From: Hofstenia miamia
Taxonomy: Eukaryota; Xenacoelomorpha; Acoela
Length of the DNA: 64,000 nucleotides
Direction of reading: 5' to 3'
Assembly: GCA_004352715.1 (NCBI GenBank)
Contig: SCFE01000050.1
Span: 1,009,349 to 1,073,348, forward strand
Both the position numbers and the translations under genes were made by a program. Each line of letters opens with the position of its first letter. The stretch's first letter is position 1. The notes beneath the pieces were generated by a model. That model searched no databases. It worked only from the letters and a program-made list of their open reading frames with translations, and was not told the DNA's origin. This document shows, in pieces, positions 34,478 through 43,971 of this stretch.

Positions 34478-35416
34478 CTAAGTTTTTTTCCGAATTAAAA
34501 TCATTAAAATGACAATTGGAAATACAAAATTGAGAGCAATTATAGAAGAAAGTGTATTTATCAACATAAGAGCATCTAAATAACAATTTGTAACCATAAA
34601 CCACAATGAAGTTATACGAAGAATTAATAGATGATCAAATATATTGTAGACCGCAAAAAAAATGCCTTGATATCCAAAGACTAGATGCAAATAGAGATTG
34701 CTTTGAACACACTCTTTGTTGTGAATCTGGATTCTTTGATCTTCTTTGTACAAAACTGGTGAATGTATTTGATTTTTACTCTTATGTAATACTATAAGAC
34801 TTAGAAGGTTCGTGATCAAAGATACAACAGATATTGATTTGGGATAGAGTTCTTCAAAGGCATTTTGTAGGCTTGTTGTACTAGTCTTTGTCCAGGCAAT
34901 GTAGATGACGCTATTAAGAATAAATAATAGTCCAACTATGGTACCAATGCAAAAACCCAAAAAAGCAAAGTTCTGTTGTTTATATTTAGACGGCAACATT
35001 ACTTCTAGAAATGATTGGTAAGCAAAAAATATGAAAACTAAATCCATATAATGAAGCAATGAGAAATCGAACATCATACCCAAAACTACATACGCGGTGT
35101 TGCTTGGAAGGACATCTGTAATGTTGAACACATCTATATTTAAAAACCAAAAGAGAATTATAATTGCAAAATGTGTGCAGAAAACAATCATTTGAAATGC
35201 GACAGCAAAATCTTTTCCATTTTGCGTGCATTTCTTATAGATCTTCAAAAATATAACCAAGCAGATGCAAAGACCAACAAAGTTCATAAAATGATCTACA
35301 AAAAATAGGAAGTCTGAAAGTTTTCTTGACTGGCAAAGCATAGATGTAAGATGTGAATATTTGCACTTTGATAACCGCGTTTCAATGTTTGTCTTCAATG
35401 TAGTGCCTTTATTCAT
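34478..35416 (-). CDS. Orphan seven-transmembrane receptor-like protein, intronless
   Basis: A 312-residue ORF, uninterrupted, starting MNKGTTLKTN. Seven hydrophobic spans can be placed at about 36-58, 70-92, 105-135, 148-172, 188-210, 236-262 and 280-308, with a short N-terminal segment (outside) and a very short basic tail (RKKT). The loops are short and the third inner loop carries basic residues (HKSKNQ). I see neither a DRY motif after helix 3 nor NPxxY in helix 7, so it is not a standard rhodopsin-class receptor. It could belong to a fast-evolving, lineage-specific chemoreceptor or other seven-helix family. The length, helix count and absence of introns fit invertebrate chemosensory receptors. 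Function and ligand unknown. No paralogue occurs in the window. Confidence 0.65.
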   Translation of the reverse strand: MNKGTTLKTNIETRLSKCKYSHLTSMLCQSRKLSDFLFFVDHFMNFVGLCICLVIFLKIYKKCTQNGKDFAVAFQMIVFCTHFAIIILFWFLNIDVFNITDVLPSNTAYVVLGMMFDFSLLHYMDLVFIFFAYQSFLEVMLPSKYKQQNFAFLGFCIGTIVGLLFILNSVIYIAWTKTSTTSLQNAFEELYPKSISVVSLITNLLSLIVLHKSKNQIHSPVLYKEDQRIQIHNKECVQSNLYLHLVFGYQGIFFAVYNIFDHLLILRITSLWFMVTNCYLDALMLINTLSSIIALNFVFPIVILMILIRKKT

Positions 35417-36600
35417 TTTTGTTTGTATAAAAAAACGATATTTGGATAATGTTTCTTCTTGACTAATGTACCTAGGGAGGATTTCTTTTTATTAGAGAGG
35501 AAGAAGTGGTAATTAAATATTTTTTATTTATACAATAGGAGCATCCATAGGGCGTAAATGCAATTTGATATGAGATTCCATTTGATAGTTGTATACTTAT
35601 CAACAATCTATAACTATATAATCCTAATCATATTTACGCCTATAAAATATAAGATTTTGGATGAAACCGGTAAACAATCTGTAAAATGATTCGATCTTCC
35701 TGCACCACCTATACTATGTTAGATCGCATCCCAAAGTTGCAAAAAAATTACACCGCAAAACATCAACATTGTTTTATTTATGACAATTTTTAATCTACAT
35801 ATGTTTGCTTAAGGTAAAACGGGGCTAAGCAGTGGATTTTGATGAGAAATATTTATTTCTAAGAAGTGATTAAAAAATGCAATCAGCCTTTCGTATGAGA
35901 ATAGCCATGACAAAATTTCTAATAAATGTATAATAATAAGTGTATTTGATCATTTATATTTACAGATTTGAATTTGTGCTTAATTGGAAAATTTATATTG
36001 TAAACCTAACATTAATGGTATTTTTTTTGCAAAACGGAGTATATACATTAAGCACCAAAGGCATTCAAAGGAGCTTCAAATCTATGCCAGAGCAATTTTT
36101 TTGGATTCAGATCATGTATGAAATACCCTTAATGACGAACTTATTCCAGTCATTATAAACATATTTATTTCCATAAATTGACATTAACAGAGGCAGCTAT
36201 TTTTCTTTTTCTAGGGGGGATGAAAACTAGATCATCGCATATATATTCTGATATGATCTCAAATATAATATAAAGCTACATGTGCGCTGTAATCTTGTTT
36301 TGACCGTTGAAAATTGCAAAATATACGCTTCTACCACATTAAAAAACATTGAATGATACAAAAAGGACGATGAAACTAAACAACAATCAAAATAATACAA
36401 TTGTATAGAAATATGTTTGTATGAGCAGTTATTAAAACCAGCTAAGTCAACAAAGATCATCAATGGACATTTTTGTTATACATTCAGGGTTCGAATATGC
36501 TTAGTTTAAAATATTCTTGTTCACTACCAAGGCCACATAAATATGTTTGCGATCTTTGTGCCTATAAAATGATTTCTGTTCCTGTTTCAGTAAAGCCTTT
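35417..36600. other. Gene-free stretch
   Basis: No supported gene. A short inverted pair (GGCGTAAAT near 35550, ATTTACGCC near 35630) may be the ends of a tiny MITE of about 90 bp. Confidence 0.4.
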
Positions 36601-36612
36601 TCTAGGTAGCTA

Positions 36613-36624
36613 TATATATGTATA

Positions 36625-36665
<41 letters not shown>

Positions 36666-36667
36666 TA
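36613..36667. repeat. TA-rich microsatellite
   Basis: TA repeats with TAATATAT interruptions, directly next to Penelope-like sequence. Confidence 0.85.
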
Positions 36668-36679
36668 TATTCATGTTAG

Positions 36680-36735
36680 CTAGACGTTAGAATAGACCAG
36701 TTTCGATTATAAATCATCTTCAGTAAAACAATATT
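36680..36735 (-). ncRNA. Hammerhead ribozyme-like motif (degenerate), Penelope-associated
   Basis: Minus strand, 36723 to 36695: CTGAAGA (core C-U-G-A-N-G-A), one extra T, a 4-bp stem GATT/AATC with loop TAT, GAAAC, a two-base loop, then GTC at the cleavage-site position. Core residues and a minimal stem III (A-U, C-G) are all present; the flanking stem I is only partly paired. Penelope-like elements are known to carry such minimal hammerheads in their terminal repeats, and a Penelope GIY-YIG fragment lies 150 bp away. The extra base before stem II makes activity doubtful. Confidence 0.45.
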
Positions 36736-36749
36736 GCGGTAACAAATTT

Positions 36750-37170
36750 ACAATAACTACACTTTACAAATTAAATATTGCATGCACTTCTAAAATAAAT
36801 TTAATGTTAGCATGCTTTGTTGAATATTTAATAGTACATCTTTCTTAGTTTCCTTAATTAAAATTGCTTCACCGATTTTTGGATAGTTTGATCTTAGTAG
36901 TATATAAAAATCATACATCGGAGAAACTAAAAGACATCTAGGAACGAGAATAAAAGAACTTCTAAGTAGCCATCTAAGATCAGAAATATATTTACATAAA
37001 CATACTAAAAGTGAAGATCCAAATTCCAACCCAGAATCTCTGATTGCATTCTCCAATGTCTCCACTTGCTTCTGCAACATCTTCCTTGAACTAGCATACA
37101 TCTTCAGGCCGTCCATGTACCACAGGTGACACACTTCTCTACCATTCTTCTCCAACTTATACCCTAAAGC
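36750..37170. repeat. 421-bp repeat before 3-N gap (copy 1)
   Basis: Sequence from ACAATAACTACACTTTA to CCCTAAAGC is repeated directly after NNN (37174 onward) with only a few single-base differences. It looks like an unmerged overlap of two contig ends. Confidence 0.92.
36880..37030 (+). pseudogene. Penelope-like element GIY-YIG endonuclease fragment
   Basis: The plus strand reads YIGETKRHLGTRIKELLSSH, then LRSEIYLHKHTKSEDP. YIG-E-T-x-R-x-L-x-x-R-I-x-E is the catalytic GIY-YIG signature with its Arg, followed by a His-rich zone as in Penelope-like elements. The first GIY half is not readable and no RT is attached. Copy 2 of the same fragment is at about 37304-37441. Confidence 0.78.
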
Positions 37171-37173
37171 NNN

Positions 37174-37594
37174 ACAATAACTACACTTTATAAATTAAAT
37201 ATTGCATGCACTTCTAAAATAAATTTAATGTTAGCATGCTTTGTTGAATATTTAATAGTACATCTTTCTTAGTTTCCTTAATTAAAATTGCTTCACCGAT
37301 TTTTGGATAGTTTGATCTTAGTAGTATATAAAAATCATACATCGGAGAAACTAAAAGACATCTAGGAACGAGAATAAAAGAACTTCTAGGTAGCCATCTA
37401 AGATCAGAAATATATTTACATAAACATACTAAAAGTGAAGATCCAAATTCCAACCCAGAATCTCTGATTGCATTCTCCAATGTCTCCACTTGCTTCTGCA
37501 ACATCTTCCTTGAACTAGCATACATCTTCAGGCCGTCCATGTACCACAGGTGACACACTTCTCTACCATTCTTCTCCAACTTATACCCTAAAGC
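37174..37594. repeat. 421-bp repeat after 3-N gap (copy 2)
   Basis: Counterpart of 36750-37170. It continues without a break into the R4/Dong-like coding sequence (CCCTAAAGCTGTCTCC), so this is the copy embedded in real flanking DNA. It includes the second GIY-YIG fragment. Confidence 0.92.
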
Positions 37595-38913
37595 TGTCTC
37601 CTTTAACTTTTCTGTGATAGGGATTAAGCTAACTACAAACAGTAGGGGTGCTAAGCTGTCTCCCTGGAATATGCCTCGCCTAAACTTCGACCTGTGCCCG
37701 TCTATCTCAGTCTGCCACTTTCCCATCTCCCTCTCTAGAAACTCAACCCATTTCCGTGAAACTCCATTGGCCTCTAACGTCCTCAATAGCCACCTATGTG
37801 ACATGCTCTTATATGCCTTCCTGTGGTCTATCCATGCCATTGCTAAGTTTGTCTTCTTCTACAATTCTCCACCACTGCCTGGTCTATCAACAACTGATCT
37901 TTGCATCCTCTCGTCTTTGTCCTACATCCCTTCTGCTCCTGTGGTATCAACCTGTTCTGTTCTAAGTAATATGCCAGCCTACTTGAAATCACAGAAGTTA
38001 TTGGCCTGAAGTTGCTTGCCTCCTTGAGTCCTTCTGTATCAGAAATGTCATTCCCACTACCAGCCACTCTGGGCACCCACTCACCACACACTCCTCCAAT
38101 GCTACTGCTAGTCTCTCAAGAACACTTGTGAATTTCTTCAGCCAATAACCATGTACCTCATCTCTGCCTGGCACCTTCCCGTTCTTCATCTTTTTTAGAG
38201 TCTTCTTCAACTTTGCAGTTGTGATAACTTCTTCTTCTTGCCTGAATTCCGTCTGCATCTGCTCACTCTCTATCTCTGGTCCCGCACTTCCCCATATATT
38301 CTCCCAGAACCTTACTGCGTTCTCGCCTGCTCTAGCTGTAGCCTTTTCTCCTGCATCTAGTTCTTTGTAGAATCTTCCTTCTTGGGTCTAAAACTTCATA
38401 TTGTTTTTTGCCTGCTTTGCCCTTGTTCTATATTTTCTCAGCTTCTGCAACTTATCTCTGCTTAAGCTCTTCTCTTGCAGGTTCTATAGTCTTAACCTTA
38501 CCTACACTGCATCGGTCATTTACCGCCTTACTTGTCCTGATCTTCCCTAATTGCTGCCTAATCTTTGCCACTTTATTCTCAATTCTTCTTTCCCATGCTG
38601 GCTTTCTGTAACCCTTATCTTCTTGTCGTGTTTTCTTCTTCATGTCCATGCCTACATTCTTCAGCACCTCCCATGCGCCTGCATACACTAACCTGTTTAT
38701 CTCTGTTACACTCTTAGCATCTATCCTTTCTAATACTTTGTTAACCTTTGCTGTTTCTACTGCTAACTTGCTTCTCTTAATGCCTCTTGGTACTGGCAAC
38801 CTACTTCTGTCTTCTATTTCTTTCTTCATCCTTTCCTTGATTGCTGCCTCTGTTTCTACAGCTGCGGTTTCTGCTGTTTCTACCACTACTTCTGCTACTA
38901 CATCTGCCACTTC
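37441..38913 (-). pseudogene. R4/Dong-like LINE copy 1 (N-terminal and RT part)
   Basis: Minus strand, from the gap edge downward: a basic region (VTEINRLVYAGAWEVLKNVG, KPAWERRIENKVAKIRQQLG), RT start MKNGKVPGRDEVHGYWLKKF and WLVVGMTFLIQKD, then [45 protein letters not shown] (box A), [18 protein letters not shown] (box B) and CHLWYMDGLKMYASS (box C). The catalytic YMDD reads YMDG, so the enzyme is dead; a frameshift or stop also separates blocks near 37990 and 37842. These features are typical of the R2/R4 group with a restriction-like endonuclease. The copy stops at about 37441, where Penelope-like sequence begins, losing its whole 3' part. Confidence 0.85.
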
Positions 38914-39540
38914 NNNNNNNNNNNNNNNNNNNNNNNNNNNNNNNNNNNNNNNNNNNNNNNNNNNNNNNNNNNNNNNNNNNNNNNNNNNNNNNNNNNNNNN
39001 NNNNNNNNNNNNNNNNNNNNNNNNNNNNNNNNNNNNNNNNNNNNNNNNNNNNNNNNNNNNNNNNNNNNNNNNNNNNNNNNNNNNNNNNNNNNNNNNNNNN
39101 NNNNNNNNNNNNNNNNNNNNNNNNNNNNNNNNNNNNNNNNNNNNNNNNNNNNNNNNNNNNNNNNNNNNNNNNNNNNNNNNNNNNNNNNNNNNNNNNNNNN
39201 NNNNNNNNNNNNNNNNNNNNNNNNNNNNNNNNNNNNNNNNNNNNNNNNNNNNNNNNNNNNNNNNNNNNNNNNNNNNNNNNNNNNNNNNNNNNNNNNNNNN
39301 NNNNNNNNNNNNNNNNNNNNNNNNNNNNNNNNNNNNNNNNNNNNNNNNNNNNNNNNNNNNNNNNNNNNNNNNNNNNNNNNNNNNNNNNNNNNNNNNNNNN
39401 NNNNNNNNNNNNNNNNNNNNNNNNNNNNNNNNNNNNNNNNNNNNNNNNNNNNNNNNNNNNNNNNNNNNNNNNNNNNNNNNNNNNNNNNNNNNNNNNNNNN
39501 NNNNNNNNNNNNNNNNNNNNNNNNNNNNNNNNNNNNNNNN
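38914..39540. other. Assembly gap, 627 N
   Basis: Undetermined bases between the R4/Dong-like ORF and a TTA microsatellite. Confidence 0.95.
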
Positions 39541-39572
<32 letters not shown>

Positions 39573-39625
39573 TTCTTTTCACAGCTTTTCGCTGATGTGA
39601 CTCTCAGCTCGGGGAACTCATAAGC
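39541..39625 (-). mobile_element. R4/Dong-like LINE 3' end with TAA tail
   Basis: On the minus strand the text TGAGTTCCCCGAGCTGAGAG (39621-39602) matches the stop codon and 3' untranslated start of the copy at 53461, and it ends in GAACTGAA followed by (TAA)n (39569-39541). It is the 3' terminus of a second, nearly fully truncated copy placed upstream of copy 1. Confidence 0.75.
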
Positions 39626-39639
39626 ATAAACTTATACTC

Positions 39640-42600
39640 ATTCTGCGCCAACTTATCACACACTGATATCAGATGAACTACTTTCTCCAAGTTTTTCCTA
39701 CATACACACACTTATAATTTATCTCAGTTTTATATATGTTCTTAATCTAATGTGCACACTCTATATGCTTTCGGATATTCTAAACAACTAGGCCAGAGTG
39801 CAAATTTTAAAGGCTAGTTATAGTTATTTTAATTTATCTACATGAAGTTTTGTTTATTTTATGCATTGTCTTCAGCTTGTTCATTGCATGCATTTAATTT
39901 AATATGTAATGTCATTTTTGTGAAAATGAGTGTAAATATTTCTAGTAAGTACTCATATGTATATAATTTTTGCAAATTTGTCACACTGTGCCGCAAATGT
40001 ATTGATATTGGATAAGCAAATATAGCTATTGAAGACTTATTAGTATTTACATACCATATATAATTTTATCATGTAGCAATCGACAACTACAAGCAATAAA
40101 TATTAAACGTAAATGTGCAAAGGGAGTAATACACTTTCAAATTTGCGCAAACAATGTGTGCTAAATATTCTGGACCAAAACGCTAGCTTACGGCCAGGAC
40201 AAAATGTAGGAATAAATTTAATCATTACAAGCATAACTAATATAATTTTTTTGATATTTTAGCATTTGATACTATTGTAATAAAAAAGCTTAATAAATTA
40301 AAAGCCCACGAAAAATAATCTGTTGAAAACAGACACACAAGGGCTGAAAACAGACACAAAAATTGCACCCTAGTAGAAAACAGGACAAGTAACTGCCTAT
40401 TAACTCTACTACAAAGTTTTTCATAGACACAATTCGAATTTATTGCTCGCAGCCTTTTGAGCGGCGCTACACTGTAGGAAACGAGGGCTATTTCCCATCT
40501 CTATATAAAATAAATTATAAAAAATGTTAGTATTATTGTTTGAGGAATCCCAAATACACATGGTAGATAGAAGAACAATACAGATATTGGTATAATGTCA
40601 CAATTTGTATTTTATAGCGGTCACTATATATCTGAAGAAAAATTTTAAAAATAATATCTAAAGAATGACAGAACAATTGGGTATCATTCTCCAGTTACCA
40701 AGACAATGTAGTAAGCAGAGACTGATGAGCAACCCTGATATCAACAACATTGAAGAATAATTTCGCACTACATTATAATGATCTTACCTTGACTCATTGA
40801 TCGTTTGAAAAAAACGAACAACAATTCAATCTTTTATTGCTCCACCCTTCAAAAATGAAATATCTAAGTAGAACTGAATTTCTGGAAAAATAATGTACTC
40901 TAATCTATAAAATTGTGTTACAAATGGGTAGCTTTGATGTCCCACATTGAAATCTTAAACCCAAATTTTGAGCAAAGGAACTATCTCTCGCTTTGTACAG
41001 CCATCTTTCATTTAAAAAAAATTCTCCCATTTCAAATTATACTTCGTTCTCGAGCCTCTCATCGCTCACTGAACAAAATTTGAAGCGGCAAAACGGTTTA
41101 AAGATTACATGAAATTTCGGAGTTTTTATGTGATTATTGCGATAAAAATAATTTTTCACAATGCCCCGTGTGCTTCAATGATACGGGCGACAAAATGTAT
41201 AGCATGCTCCTGAGATATTTTCACCAGGAAGTATCCATAATGCAAGGTGAGGAAATTTCGAAGAATTTTCCGATTGTTTCTCATAGTAACAAACCCCTGG
41301 CATACGTTAACAAATAAAAAAGATGCAAATCTATAATAATACAACTAAGGTACATATAAATATTTAGTGTATTATAAATTATTACAAATATTGAATATCT
41401 GGTACAGAACTATCAAAGGCTTAATGTATTTAAAGTTTTAGACTTTAAGAAAGCAAACAATAAAAAATAAAAATTTAACTTGTAGATTAATTAATGTGAG
41501 AGATTGTTCAATTCCCCATAATAATAAAAACCAATTTAAATACACAAGTTTAGTTTTTCAACGATTTCAAGGCTTCTTTCAAATTCAAGGCATTTTGAAT
41601 GTTTTCAAAGTATTCAGGAACCCTTAAAATAGGAAATATAGGGAGAATTCATCAAAACATAGAAAAAATATAGCAATATAAGGAGAGATACGGATACTTT
41701 TAAAATATGGGAAAAATATAGGAACATAAGGAAATTGTCAAGTCTGATAAAATAAATTATTTTACCATGCCAGTTAATATAAAATACAATATACAATATT
41801 TTACTATGCTGTAAATGTCTGACAATATTGCAGCAGGCATAGGAAAAGCCCAGTCATTTGGATACGCGAATATCTAATGTGTTCAGACTATCGATTTTCA
41901 TCAACTGTTTTGATCAAAAATGCAATTATGCTCAGAGATCGGGAAAAATCAATTGGCAATTAAAAAGGCAATTAATTGATTGGCAGGTACATTGCACTAC
42001 AATTCATTGATCGTAAATGCAGCAATTATATTGGCCTTATTAGGCGTGTGAAATTAATAAGGTTTTGCTTTATCAAATACGTATGTGTTAAAATCATTTA
42101 TTACAGAAATAGAAATTTTGTTATTTCAACAAGATTAAAGCATATTGGGTGGGATTGAAGTCAACTAAAGTTTTTGTGTTCTGCTTCCTCTTTGACGCGT
42201 TTTGCACCGAGGGTTACACCATGAATAATTTTTGCTGCTGTTTTCTCATTAGATCGTAAAGCTTAATTTCTCATATTACACATAATTACTGTTGGTTGCA
42301 AAGCATGATTCTGAATTATTTCATTCTTACACATTGTTTCTACGTTACATTATTGATATTTGCGCTACTCTCATCTTTTTGAAATCAAGGTTAATTTCTT
42401 GAAACTCAAAAAAAGAACTAGTTTTAAAATTATTTTAGTTTTTGATTTATATCATTTTGTTGCTAAATACACTTTCTTTTTTCTTTTATTGCTTTATGTC
42501 AGAATGTGGAGAAACAAAATTTAATGAAAAATTATTTGGGCAACAATTAATTGGGCAATTTATTGGTTAAAATTTGTAAACCAATTAATTGATTGATGAT

Positions 42601-43114
42601 AAAAATAATTGATTCCCTACTTTATACCCTTATACTTGTTATAAGTAGATTTTTTGTCAGGAAACTCGGAAGTGAACTACTGCTTACATTGCCGAAATTT
42701 GGATTGTCTGGAGGAAATTTACAACTAAACTCACAGCTACCTGTTTATTTTGATTGAATGTATTAAGCAAAAAGTGATTATATTTTGAAATTAAAATAAT
42801 TCAACATATTTGGGAAGCTGTTGGCGACTTGAAATCGACAATTGACGTCAAGTAGCGGTGAGTTTCGGGTTTCAATAATCTTCAAACTATCAAATTTATG
42901 ATGTGATAATTTTATCAGATTCTGGTTTTTTATAATTAGCTAATGATACTTCTTAGAAACCTGTCTCACAGTGATTCAGCTTACAATTTTGCAGTGCACT
43001 CGTTCTAATCACTTATTCACTTGCATAATCGAGGTTATTTATTTCAAGAAGAATGCCAAAATCGAAACTCAGTGGATCCTAATTCGTCAAATCTTGCGCA
43101 GGTGCGAATAACGT
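39640..43114. other. Gene-free stretch with one MITE-related fragment
   Basis: No supported gene. At 41876-41926, TGTTCAGACTATCGATTTTC followed by TGATCAAAAATGCAATTAT matches the left end of the PIF-type MITE at 60830, so a truncated copy lies here. Confidence 0.5.
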
Positions 43115-43971
43115 CTGGACATTAGGGTTGTTCATATTTTGGTGATGTTGGAAAAGTTACGTTTGAACAACCTTATGTGATGTAGTTTTGCTTAAAAATT
43201 ACTGTGTAAAAAAATTTCAAATCAGTTGAATTTTAGGTCCCCCTCAAAAGTTTCTGTCTCAAAATTGCAGTGATTAGAGGATTAGAGACTAAATCGAGAA
43301 AATAAAATTGATAAAATGTCTCAGTAATTTTCAGTCATTAATTACGTCAATGATGACGTTAGTGAAGAAAACCTAGCCTATCAAGATCAATTGAATTTGA
43401 ATGCATATAAGGAAAAATTTACTTACTCGAACTTTATTTATGAATGTGTGATGTTCTGATGGAATTTGAACTTTTAATTTTTACTCTACATCTGGAAGCA
43501 TGTAGAAGTATTACATTCAGATATGTTCTACATTGAAACACATAGTTATTGCTGTGTGTTTGCCATCATTAATGTTTTGATTTTATCAAAACTCTAGCAA
43601 CATATGAAAAACGCAATTGCATAAATCATTAAGAAAAAATTTATCATACTGAAAAAAGGGGAATTAGGGAATTTCCTAAACGTTATCATGATGTCATCAA
43701 AACGCCATGACCGGCTGAAAACTCCTAAGACGTTTTATCAATGATAGTTTGTCGAATTAAGCCTTGCTGTGCAAAAAAATATACTAAATTACATATTTGG
43801 TAAAATATTATTCCCCTAATTATGACAATTTTTAGTGCAAAACTTCATCGCTAAAATTCAACCGATTTGAATTTTTTTGCACAGTGATTTTTATGCAAAA
43901 CTGTACCCAATCAGGTTGTTCAAAAGCAACTTTTCAAACATGACCAAAATATGGACAACCCAACTGGACAT
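43115..43971. mobile_element. hAT-type element with long inverted repeats, 8-bp duplication
   Basis: CTGGACAT at 43115-43122 and 43964-43971 flanks an 841-bp element. Its left arm starts TAGGGTTGTTCATATTTTGG; the right arm is the inverse of TTGGGTTGTCCATATTTTGG. The arms match for about 130 bp (43123-43250 against 43835-43963), including AAAGTTACGTTTGAACAACC against AAAGTTGCTTTTGAACAACC. Eight-base duplication points to hAT mobilisation. No transposase is inside. Confidence 0.85.

Noticed and set aside
38408-38910. Plus-strand Ala/Ser/Thr-rich ORF over the R4/Dong N-terminal region
   Set aside because: Antisense shadow of a clearly better minus-strand match.
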